A stretch of DNA of 64,000 nucleotides from NCBI GenBank assembly GCA_037903355.1, contig JBAJFE010000005.1:620001-684000 (forward strand), written 5' to 3'. The position numbers were made by a program, and so were the translations under genes. The notes beneath the pieces are model-generated. The model made no database searches. It was given only the letters and a program-made list of their open reading frames with translations, and was not told where the DNA came from. The stretch is from Trichuris trichiura. Taxonomy: Eukaryota > Nematoda > Enoplea > Trichinellida > Trichuridae. How positions within the stretch are numbered: the stretch's first letter is position 1; each line of letters begins with the position of its first letter. This document shows positions 49,633 to 60,680 of the stretch, one piece after another.

Positions 49633-50022
49633 ATATTATCCCGTTAGATTTAAGCAGAATAAAGCTTTTTTGCGGCTTTGGAACTTGTTCGTTAAAAAAC
49701 GTTTATTTCTAAACGTTAACCCGCGGAGCTTTCGGGCCACACCGCCCGCCGTTGGGTGCTCGCCGCAAAGTCTGACTAACTAGGTGGGACCAACGCCCGA
49801 CGGGTCAAGACAGACCTGACGGCTGAGGTTCCCGCCAAGGTCGGTCGGACGGAGCGGCTTGCTAACATAATGACCGAGCCGACGGCGGCGCACTTTAGCG
49901 CTGATGACGGGCCCCGGTGTGCCCCGAAAGCTTCGCGGGTTAACGTTTAGAAATAAACGTTTTTTAATGAACGGGTTGCAAAGCCGCAAAAAAGTTTTAT
50001 TCTGAATAATGCACCCGTTAGC
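49633..50022. repeat. Foldback element F6, high GC core
   Basis: Arms of about 100 bases (AAAAAACGTTTATTTCTAAACG and TTTTTTGCGGCTTTG on the left, mirrored on the right) enclose a GC-rich centre of about 180 bases. Inner arms begin ACCCGCGGAGCTTTCGGG and end CCCCGAAAGCTTCGCGGGT. Confidence 0.75.
49899..49931 (+). ncRNA. Hammerhead-like motif in F6
   Basis: GCGCTGATGAC, GGGC, loop, GCCCC, GAAAGC, then TTCGC which could close a short stem III (GC-TTC-GC). CTGATGA and GAAA are both canonical. The other arm keeps only the GAAAGC half. Confidence 0.5.
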
Positions 50023-51440
50023 AAGGAGAGACGAATGAAGAAAAAGAAGAATTCAGTTAGATATAAGCGGTAAATTACATTAAATAAAAGTTGTGAGTTT
50101 AATCTGCAGCTGACACGTTGACTTATGCAGCTAATTATCTCTAGCTGCCTGAACACCTCAAAATAAACTCTGCAGTAAACACAAGAACGTCCAGTGATAA
50201 GTTTTGTGCCGCTATTCGAAAGTTGTTGCGTTAGACAGTAATAGATGTATATCGTCGGCTAGAAACCATTTTTCCTGCCGTACGTTCGATACAGAGCATG
50301 TGTTGCACACTAATCTCTCTGGTGAATTAGGTCTGTCCAAAGATTGCAGATAAGCCGTTGTTTTAAACTTTGCTTCTTTTTTTGAAGTTGACAGTGGTTT
50401 TCTTTGCTTAACTTAATACACAACAGAATGCAAGGAGTACTAATTAGGTTGGTGGCAAGCAGTTTCTGCTCCGTCAAGTTTCAGCTTTGATCTCCATACA
50501 CTGAACCAATTAGTACGGATTAATCCCTTGAGCCAAACAAACTATGTGAAGTTAGACTGCAGCTTAAACGACATACACATCAAACTGAATTTTACGCTGT
50601 TACTATCTGCCAAAGCATTGCAATGGACAATAAACCTGAAAATCATTATTCGCTAGGACTGACTTTCGCCTATGCGGTTGTGCAATTACTTACTAACCAT
50701 CGCTTCTACTGTTACTTCGTAAATTTAATACTTCAAGCACAGGGATATCTACACAAGAAAAAGCTTAGGAAACAAACGTCGAACTTTCCACCTCAACTTT
50801 CCTTCTAAGCGCAAAGGAAACTACTCGTGAACAAAACAGTTCAATACGTGTAGCAGTACAGATGTTGTTTCAATATTTCGACTTCTCTGACTAACGCGAA
50901 ATTATGCTTCAGTTCTTTTATAATAATTACCAAACTGAAACTTAAACATTGTACTTTTTGTACGCTGTTTTCCGCAAGAGCATCTATGACTACAGATTTA
51001 TTTCATTGAGCTTTTTCTTAACTGCTTCACGTTAAGACAAGTTTAAATTGAGCCTTTTCAGGTTACGTTACTTTGGCGGTCACTCTAACCTCGCATTAGT
51101 TCACGAACATGCAAACAGCGTAATCAACAGAAGAAATTTAAATACAGTACTGCATCCTTACCGGGATAAGTAATGAAGTGTCTCCGTGTGATGAAGACGT
51201 CGACTTCGTAAGGCAACGCTGTTGCGAACAGTCTGACTTGACTGCGATGGGCGTCTGGAAATTCATTTTTCATTATCAACTGCATTATCAGCACAGATAT
51301 CGACCAGTGCTCAGCATAAGACATGGGGGAGATAATGATTTACCAAAGAGAGCATCATCCTATGGAAGGCAGACGCACTGTCCAGCAAATAAATTTACAT
51401 ACACTTCAAACAAAATCAAAAGATACACTGAGGACGTCTG
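50023..51440. other. Intergenic stretch
   Basis: No gene supported. Open frames on both strands at about 51,124-51,480 overlap one another. Confidence 0.35.
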
Positions 51441-51725
51441 CATGACTATTGGACGTTCGCACAGCAAAAGTAACAGATAAAAATGACTATCTCTGTCGTT
51501 CCAGACAGACACTTCGACAAGGCAGATGTTCACAGGTCATTATCAACGCTGTGACCTGTAATAAAAAGAAAACATTTGCCAATCGAATTGAGGATGACGC
51601 TTATGACGTCACTGAAATGATACGAAGAAACTATTAGATTAATTAGTGAAAGCGACGTCTGGAAAACGCTTCAGAACTCTTCTCAAATTACGGCTCTAAC
51701 GCGACTTCAGACGAATCGCTTTTCA
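51441..51725 (+). pseudogene. Coding fragment related to 4.5 kb
   Basis: Frame DYLCRSRQTLRQGRCSQVII... KKKTFANRIEDDAYDVTEMIRR, stop, then (past two more stops) KRRLENASELFSNYG. It is less broken than the copy at 4.5 kb and keeps one frame for 62 codons. Shared block order with that copy shows a dispersed family. Function unknown. Confidence 0.4.
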
Positions 51726-52563
51726 TTTTTGAAAAAGAACAATTTGAACTTTGAGCATTCATCTAAGGCGCAATTGTATGGACGTCCCGAAAGAAAAAAT
51801 GAATAAATTAAATATGGTAAGCAATTGGAGCTAAATGCCTCGCGCAAGGAACGAGTATGATATGAAGCATTCACAATAATTTACACACTTGGTACTTGCG
51901 TATAAAAAATAAAATACAGCTCATACTCAGAAATAAGAAATGCCTCTGAGGTTACGTCTTCGCGCTTGTGAATTTGTAACTTTTGTTACTTTAGCAATGA
52001 CAGGACGCATTCGCTATTTTATACCTGTTATAAGCCATTTCGCAAGGATAGGCTACCATCATACTATAACTACATCACAAGCTTTTGCGCTTCATCAAAA
52101 CAGCAACGGGCAAATATCTTCCATAAAGTTAAATGAACAAAGGCAAATGAAAATTATTCTTTAAAGCAGTGAAGTCACCACCAACGGATGCAATGATGGT
52201 AACCGTAACTACCAATACAGTGCATAGGTATTCCAAAGACACATTGAACAAATCCTTCAACCATTACCCATTGAACTTAAAACTATTTCGGAAACATATT
52301 TTCTTCCCTTATTTCTTGCTGTCAGCCATACGTGCTTTACTTGATGAATTTCGTACCGCGCAGCAAATTCCCTTGGATCATTTAAAAACAACTCCGTCTG
52401 ACCTGGTAAAATTATCGCACTGCAAAAAACGCTACGTTCGTTCAATTAGGATGGCCAGTCTTAAGGGAAACCGACAGCCTAAAATACGGGAAAAAGCATC
52501 ACCTTAAAAATGCACCTTTAATGTCTAACAAACACTCGGTTGCCTAAAATAAACGTGCCCCCT
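51726..52563. other. Spacer downstream of exportin-5
   Basis: A minus-strand block at about 52,407-52,327 looks like an exon (acceptor TTTTTTGCAG, peptide AIILPGQTELFLNDPREFAA..., donor CAA|GTAAAG) and an overlapping plus frame runs 52,169-52,507. The exon idea has splice sites in its favour, but no partner exon was found. Confidence 0.25.
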
Positions 52564-55500
52564 TCAAGAGCTGCCAAACAAATAGCGTATGTCATTTTCG
52601 CTTTGCGAATCCACCACCGAAGAAGCACGGGGCGGCTGTAACAAAGATGGAAGCTCCCTGAATTGCGGTTGCCGCTGAAAGGCCGTACGTGCATTCTATA
52701 AAACGGAAGACCCTAAAGAGGCGTTCAAATAATTAGAAGGCATCAATTCGTTACAGCAATCGGTTTGACTAGCTTTTTGAACATTGTTCTCTTCACTTTA
52801 TCCGGTATCTTGACTGATCCATCAGAACATTTCTGCATTTTTTCATCGAATGCCTAAACAACGGAGATTCTCTTTCATCCGTTTATTAAAGAATAGTGCT
52901 GACTTTACCTCAAGATCATCCTTCGAAATGCCTGGTATGGATAGTAATACTTCTTTGCAAGCATTTGGGAACGGAGCACGCTGAAAGGATGTACTGATTA
53001 GTAACAGTGAGGATTAAGAGATATCCGCCATCCTCATACAAACAAGTCGTACAGTCTCCAGCCAAGGTCAAACAGCTTTCCGAGTAGGTCCTCCAATTGA
53101 TTGTGCTGTTGCACTCCCTGAAGGATGCAAGAGTAAAGATGGCGAGCTGATGGGTCATCCAATAGCTTTTTGTCCAACAACTGAAATTATACGCCACTAA
53201 TAAGGGGACAATCAAATAAGTTCAATCCACTAACTTCGACCACCACTGGACAACACAACGAGGTGACGTTTATAACCGGAACCGAATCCGGGCAGCAAAG
53301 CATATGGAACATAAGCAACACCAAGGAAGAAAAACTGCTAAGCTGAAATAGTCATCTCATAGTTACGCGACAGTTCGAAATGGTGATAAGTAATATTGGT
53401 CATCCTACCTGCTCGTTCAACAACTGTTTACCCAACGGACTCAGATCACCGCCAATGTCCATGGACGACATATCAACAAGCATAAGCTGGTCTGAGGCTT
53501 CCTCCTCATCTTCATTAGCGGCCGAACCATTTTCGTACTTCTCTTTCCGTTCCGGCCTTTTCGCCAACACGCTGCGCAATAATGCCGCTACATCTCGAGT
53601 CAGCATAGAAGACAGATTGTCCAGAAACATTTCCTGTTCGACCAAAGTTCCGTCGGAATCGTGCAACGTTTGATCCGTGTTTTCAAAAGTCAACTGCCAT
53701 ATGGTCGACAGTCTTTGGTAGCAGTGAGGAAAAAAACTGGCCAACGGACTGAGCAAAAAGCAAAATTGTTCTTCACGACAGCAGTTCACTATTGGGATTA
53801 GCGCTTTTCGAATCAACATGTGCAAACGATAGTCAAGGCAATATTGATGATTTCCCAACAGGCCATCCCTAAGCATGGCCGAAGCTTGCGGCATTGCGTA
53901 AAACTGCCATCCAAAGCGGCATACGCATTGGGACGCCAATTTGAATCTGCAACAATTTTAATATGGTCGAAAAATAGTCTGCACTCCTTGAAAGCTTACG
54001 TATTATCGATGACGTCAGCGAAAAAGCCTCTTACGTGATCCTCAACGGTCGTTCGCAACAACAACTTTGCCTTTTTGCTATCGTGCTTCACTTGATGGTA
54101 AGTGCCTAAAAAAGAAAGAGCGTTAGCGACCCGGACGAAGCTGCGCTCGTTTTTACCCATGACTGTCGATTTCTCAAAATACGTTAAGTCCAGCACTTTG
54201 TAACCGCCATAGGAAGGATGGATTTTTCGAATGCAACTTTCTTGACATATTCCATTCAAGCAGCAGGCGAAGGAAAAAATGGCAGGCAAAAGCTGTTGAA
54301 ATGTGTCGAATGCCGGATGGTTAGCGCCCATTGCACCGCTGCTATCGGCGACGGTGAAACCACCTTCCGAAAGGGCCTAAACGACCAAAGCAGAAATTAC
54401 TTTGTCGCTTACAATATTTGCACTGAAAACAAAGACAAAACAATCATTCTATTTTTTTAACATTTCGCCGCAGAAATGTCATTGTCGATGGCGAGCTGAT
54501 TTCAAAAGCACGAACCTGCAAATCATAAGCGAGAAAACTCGTTACAGTAAGCAAAGCGCGGTATTCGCTAGATTATTGGTATATCGCTACATTTTATCGA
54601 TAAAATTACTTCGCGTTACTACAAGAAACGTACGCGGCCGTCGTTCGCCCCGGTTAAGCATTTAGCAAAAGGAAAATAACAATAAAAATCATTAGTACCT
54701 GCACATTTTCATTCAGCGAAATGTGGTTCAAAACGCTGTACAAAATTTCCGTGTGAAGCAGAAACTGAAAAGCCGAATTTTTTGAAAAAAAAATAAAAAT
54801 GAAAAAAACGCTCACTTTACCTGTTTACGTCTAGCGACAAACATGTCGCTTGCCGAGTTGGTGCATATTGGTTGGAACAAGCCGATGTACTCAAGAAAAT
54901 TTTCCGACGACGAAACTGCGCTAAAAGGAGCCCTAATGGGTCATACATGGTCGCAAGATTTTGTTCGAAAATGTACCGAACAATTGGTTCGCTATTCCAG
55001 AACTCAACGGTCGATGACGTCAGAGTGCTCGTCATGTAGTGTTGCATATCGTAGCTATTCAAACCGTTGCTCAGTTCGAATAGCACATCGACCATGTTGC
55101 ACTTGATGTGATCGGTTAGCTTTTCGCCAAACTTCCGCAGTTCACTCCATATGTGATCGAAATGAGGCTAAAAGAAAAAGAAAACGCATTGCTATCGCTC
55201 TAAAACTTTCCCTTAAACTTGTACCAGAAGAATCGTTCGGCACGTCGAAGACAGCTTAACCAGTTGGTGCGACACGTGAATATTGACGCAACGATACCTT
55301 TCGGAACCGTCAAAAATCAAAAGCGAAATCAGCTTTGTCAAATATTCAGGTAAGCGGCTGTAGGTCGGACGTTGGAATGGAAAAAGCCCCGTAACCAATG
55401 ACAGCAGTTCGGTCAAACATTCCGGATTCTTTAAATATTGAAGAAATTGCAGCTATCAACCAAACACAGAAAGACGTGTAGACCGACTTACCGACAGGTG

Positions 55501-58500
55501 ATCGTCAATCGCTTTCATTACCATATCCAAATGGCTCACAGCCGTTTCACTTATGTTCTAGGTTCGACAAAATTTTTAAAAAAAGCGAAATCCTACTTAT
55601 CAATACAAAATACATACCTCCGCAACATCTTCGTCCAATTTCAGTAAGGCTTCGCAAATGGTGGAGTACACGGAAAGGTAGGAGTGGAATAAGAAACTGC
55701 TAGTTGCCAGTTCAGGGGAACGCAGGACATCACGCAGCCAAGTGAGCACGAAATCGTAAGAGGGAGCGTATACACACTGCACATCCTTTCGAATAATAGA
55801 AAGGCAGCGTTCTCGTACTTCTAAGGGCGGTTACAATGCCTTAATGGACTTATTGGAGCAGCGACAATCCATACTTGCCACGTCGTCCATAAACTCTTCG
55901 TCAGTGTTGTAGTCAGCTCGCGAAAAAGTACAATCAGGTTCCTCCGACGACGTCGGCTGACCAATCTGAATTTTTGAAATGAAATTATTGAGAAAACTGA
56001 CTTATAAAATTGCAAGACTTGCTTTGGCCATAGCTGTTGGAACAATTTGCAGAAATTCACTATAGGCATTTCTGTAGTGTGCGCACAGAATAATAGAAGA
56101 ATCCTTCGCTAATGCGAGCATCGCTTCGGCGGCGGAACACCTTGCCCGCTGCAATTGGATTCGCTTATTAAGAATATTAAAAATACTTAACTGTCACAGT
56201 ATCAACTGTCCTGCAGGTCATCTATATAGTTTTCAGTGGCCATTGAACATCCCTGCCAATGTTCGCACCACGTTTAATGCTTGCTATTTTTTGCTAATAA
56301 GCTTTCCATCTTTTAAGTGATAAGATAGTAATACAAGCATTCGAAAAAACAAGGTAACTAAAATCTACGATGTGACACGAACGAAAAAAAATAGATCGGA
56401 TGCCAAAAATCAAATGAAATCATGCACTCGTCTGTCAGTCAGTTTTTTGTTCTGAAAAAGATTGACAAACACTGCTGGCAATTATCGAATGGGAAAACAA
56501 AAATTGGTCGCCCACCAATGGCACTACTGCCGATGCGCTGATAACATATCGTGGGTGCCCACTTAGCTCGTGAAGTTTTACTTTTTAAAACTTGTCTTTG
56601 ACGACTTCAAGTAAGAGAAATGGGGTTGATAAAAAATACGACGGAAATATGAAGGTAAAATTTGCGGAAAAAAAAGATACTGCGCTATTCGAACTGCGCT
56701 ATTCGAACTAACAATCAGTAAGGACAGTCAGGTTCGTACTGTATCGATGGGAAATTGAAAAGTAGTTTTTTAAACCTATGCAAAGAAATTTGTCCAGTCA
56801 ACTTTGTCAACCGGTTTACAAGCCCCTGTAGGAAATAAATAATACGAAAAAAACTTTTCAGCATAACTGTATGGATTGAAGGAATTTTGAAACAAAATCT
56901 AAGATCGCTTACCAAGGAAGGATGGCGAAGCAGGAACAAGCAAGTGCATAGCAGCAACTTCAAAACAGACTCACGTTCGTCTGCAAGCTGGGTATAACCC
57001 TAAAATCAAAATCCGATGCATCATCAAGCGAAAATGATCAAACTTCAAGTTACCCAGTGACTACTAAGAGATGACGCAACGGACTGGAAGAGCAAAAGAA
57101 CAGCTTTGAACAAGTCGTACGTATTTTCATCATAAGCATGTGACGCAAGTTTTCTGCACGATGAAAATATGCTTTACCTTAGGCGATCAACATGGAAAGG
57201 AACATGTCGTATGAAAGAGTTAGGATGATAGTCACGGTTATAAAGAGCGCACCTGCGGCAAAACGCAGGACAGCAGGACTCGTATTTGCCATTAACGACA
57301 CTATTGGGCAGAATTAAGGTGCTCGGTAGTCAATTCTCCTTACCTTAAAACATTAACAATTGGTTGCACATAATTTAAGGACAACAAAGGTAACAATGGT
57401 TCCCGCTCTCTCTTGGGACCCTGGAAAAATTTTAAAATTCATTAAACGAGAAGAAATAATCAATTTATTTTACCTTGCGCGTAAATACCTGATTCAGGCA
57501 ATAAGCCGACATTTTCGCCAAGCTCAAAGAAGTACTTTCAAGGCACAAGTGTAGAGCTGCCGAAATTTTTGGCATTCTACTGTTAAGCAACTGCGCTGGT
57601 ACCCAGTTGAGTACATTTCCCAGTAGCTCAAGCGCGGCAGAACATAGCCTTGAGACATTCTCCTTCTGAAAATTATGCCAATGCGGTAATTTGCTAATAA
57701 GCCAATCGAATATGCAGACTGCCAACCTCGATTTGAGTGTCACTGGGAAAAGACTGCGACATTGCTACTACGTTCAACGGCAAATCCACCAATGTACTGG
57801 CATAGTGCATCAGGGCACTGTGCAGTTGCTTGTTTTGCTGTTGATGCTCCACGGAGTTCAAAATAACAACATCTTCAACCAATCGAGAGAGCATGAAAAG
57901 AACAACCTCCGTTTGGTAAGTCTAAATGCATCATTGTATCAATTGACGAAATAACTCGCGCTTGTCACTTTTCTTACTCCAATTGAGCACAGTTTTTCGC
58001 AATCTTCCATAAACTCAGGCCAAGCTTGAGGCCATTCACGTTTTACCATCTCCACTACGCATTTTGCTAAACCGTCCATAATGCGCAGTTTGTCTTTGCC
58101 TTCTATTCCCGTCTAAAACTTACGACTTTACGAAACGTCGACAAGTAGAGCAGCTAATGATTACTAAGGTGCTAATGCTGCTCATGCAGCGGTTCTTCAC
58201 CTCTACCCGTTTTTCCGAACTAAGCTTGTTCCATTGATAGCTTAACAGCAAGGCGCATGACAAGCAGAAAAGTCTTAAGAGCTGACTAGAGAGTACCGAA
58301 TGGCATGTTCGACCAATAGAAGACCACAATGTTGAACAAGCACTGCGCCTGAACATTGAAGCAATTCGAAACCAATGTCCAAGCAGGCGTCACTTTCTTT
58401 CACTTCTTCCAACAACTGCCAAAAAGGAAGAAGTCAACAAAGGACAAAAACGTTTTGTCCTACCTCGTGAGCATGTTGACGCACTGGCGCGTCCGTATGG

Positions 58501-58583
58501 AAATCATGGATACACTGTACAGCGTCAAAAACCTGTTGCGCCATGGCGTATGTGGAATGTTCTATTTGAGCTTCTCGATGCAT
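52564..58583 (-). CDS. XPO5: Exportin-5, 25 exons
   Basis: Exons (high to low): 58583-58464, 58415-58297, 58240-58165, 58112-57978, 57921-57727, 57665-57474, 57420-57344, 57153-57054, 56999-56913, 56148-56005, 55965-55875, 55820-55618, 55557-55492, 55452-55225, 55167-54977, 54920-54821, 54764-54699, 54376-54000, 53946-53409, 53342-53235, 53180-53040, 52980-52909, 52853-52755, 52712-52689, 52635-52564. Phases agree throughout, giving about 1206 residues (human 1204). Exportin-5 is a HEAT-repeat importin-beta-family receptor that binds RanGTP and carries pre-miRNAs and other structured RNAs to the cytoplasm. By-eye matches to human run end to end: EMVKREWPQAWPEFM, TEVVLFMLSRLVEDVV, DCTFSRADYNTDEEF, LLSPLASFFPHCYQRLS, QEMFLDNLSSMLTRDV. 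Most introns are 50-66 bases. The exon 10/11 donor is non-canonical. If the last two introns are not spliced, the stop is at 52,743. Confidence 0.92.
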
Positions 58584-59790
58584 GCTTTCCTTGAGGACGC
58601 TGGACGATAAAAGAAAAGGAAACTGAAACGCCTCGACGAATCAAAAAATTCCAATCGAATGACAGGGCAGATAAAATATTTCGATTTCCCGCTGGCAATA
58701 GCTGCGGAAAAGAGGTCCAGCAAGATCAAATGACCCAACCAACCGCTTCGTCTGCCTGTTATGCACAACACTTTAACGATGCTCAGGTGCAAGAAGAAAA
58801 TGCAGGTAACAATCATTGTAGATGACTATTCTATCGTGTAACGAGCAGCGTATAACAACTTTTAATAAGAGACTGTCGAAACAAGAGCTCAGCAGTATTT
58901 GAACAATTAATGTTCTACTTTTCACACTTTAGTAGCTTCAGTAGCACAGAATGCTGCGCACTGTTTATTCAAGTCTGTAAAAGTGTTAGTAAAACTTTTT
59001 AAGCTTTTAATTCTCAAACAAAATATTTTAGTCAAAGATCACGGGTCGATTATAAATACTGAACTTATTTTTTATAAAATAGGCTTCGAATAGAAGCAAC
59101 ATTCACTTTGTAATGATTAATTTCTTGTATCCGTATTGATTGGGAATAAAACTTTGAGGGTCATTGCATGCTGAGTGCTACTTAATATTGAAATTCATTT
59201 AAATATTGCGCAATTTGTCCTCCTAATTTATCTATGTGGTTTTACGACTACACTGAGAGCGTTAAACAGTTCTGTGAGCTATATGTTGTACTTGTACGCA
59301 ATGTATCAACTGAGGACAAAGAAGTTACGTTGGCTGGCCTGGCCACTGTCGACATGTCGACGTGTTTAAACATCTTCACGATTTCTTTCTTTTTTCACGA
59401 ACCTGTACAGACAAACTTTGCAACTGGAACTGCGTTAGTCATGTTCAACAAAAGATCAAACTTGTTTGTCCACGAAGTGCCAAGTTTCGTAAGTGAATAT
59501 AAGTGCTCATAAATGCAGAACCATATCCCGCTTTTAGCTGGCCGTTATGACAGCCTGCTTACTTTTTCGTTAACGCCCAAAAGCTTAAGGATCGTATGAC
59601 AATAATAAAGTTAGTATTTCAGGAAAAATTGGCCTGGTATTATGTCTGTTACAGGTAAAGTACGAAATACAGGCATTTTATAGAAAGCCGAGGTAATTGA
59701 TACAACTCATAACTTTTTTAGACATCGTGAAATGTTCGTGCGACTTTACTATGCTGTATACTTTGTCTAGGCATTTTTCAGAGCGACAAA
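58584..59790. other. Region upstream of exportin-5
   Basis: Probable promoter side of the exportin-5 gene, with no motif I can name. A plus frame at 59,234-59,512 (92 codons) is open but unsupported. Confidence 0.35.
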
Positions 59791-59799
59791 TGATGTTTA

Positions 59800-60215
59800 G
59801 GCAAAGCGTGAATCACATTTTTGCAATGGAGACCTATAAGGTCTTGTCGCTTATGCTTTCACGAACCTATAGTGGCGATACCTGTAGGCCTAAGCATATT
59901 GTTTTCTGCGACTATCCTGTCTTCACATTTTCGCATAGAGTTAGGGAAAAACATGAGAGCGAGCAGAGTCCTGCATCCAAAGTAGGCAACCAGTCTGAAA
60001 TCATCGCCTGCCAACCTGTTCCACCCTCGCCTAAGTCTAAGCTAAGATGTAAGGAATGTACAGTCGGTAAAGTAGCGAAAAACAAGCCGCTTTGTCCAGC
60101 AGGTGTCGCCACAGTAGGCTTGCGGAGGCATAAGTGAAAAGACTCGATTTAATACCTTACCAGTTTGCCATTTGGTATTGCTAAAAGAATTCCATAGATT
60201 GACTAGATGTTCTAT
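59800..60215. repeat. Imperfect inverted repeat
   Basis: Left TAGTGGCGATACCTGTAGGC is mirrored by GCAGGTGTCGCCACAGTAGG at 60,099-60,118, and flanking stretches (TTGCAATGGAGACC..., GTTTGCCATTTGGTATTGC) also pair loosely. The open frame at 59,697-60,137 crosses it and is not called. No ribozyme motif seen. Confidence 0.45.
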
Positions 60216-60226
60216 TTCCAAACGAG

Positions 60227-60680
60227 ATGGTTTTTCAGAAAAAGAAAAAGGCAGTAATAGCTGACAGACCAAGTCTGGGGAGTACAATGGATGGCAGATT
60301 TCCCAACCACAAAAGCCATCACGAAGTTAATACGATTGAAGAGGGGCTTCTCAACCAAAAATGCGTTGCTACCAAGTAGGATCGAGATTTGGAAATGAGT
60401 GACATATGGAGCAGTTTGTTAAAGCAGCTGCATACGATATGGACAAAGAACAAAACAATAATACTACCGAATATCTTGCATGGCTGAAGAGACTAAAAAA
60501 TATCAGAAATGAATACACGAAAAGTATGTAAAGTTCTTCCGTCATTTAGACCTTAATTTCTTCGCTTAAGGTGCAGAAAATCCAGGACTTCCCTTCATCA
60601 ATTCATTGACCGAAAACGAGACAGGAAGAGTCCCGAGATTGCTATTACTTTTATTATGTTTTAACTTAGTGCTACATTAA
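60227..60680 (+). CDS. Unidentified three-exon small gene
   Basis: Exons 60,227-60,364, 60,415-60,523 and 60,577-60,680 join in phase over GT...AG introns of 50 and 53 bases, giving 116 residues. Start ATG is in good context (GAGATGG). It begins MVFQKKKKAVIADRPSLGST, passes DMDKEQNNNTTEYLAWLKRL and NPGLPFINSLTENE, and ends in a hydrophobic Leu-rich tail (RLLLLLLCFNLVLH), which could be a membrane anchor or just a buried helix. None of the exons is long enough to stand out alone; the agreement of start, splice sites, phase and stop is the evidence. Family not recognised. It lies 1.6 kb from the exportin-5 start, on the opposite strand, so the two are divergent. Confidence 0.5.

Noticed and set aside
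54925..54950. 26-base intron in exportin-5
   Set aside because: A 56-base intron (54,921-54,976) using the upstream donor keeps the phase and better matches intron sizes and human exportin-5.
59697..60137. 146-codon plus frame
   Set aside because: It runs through both arms of an inverted repeat, the composition varies along it, and no domain was seen.
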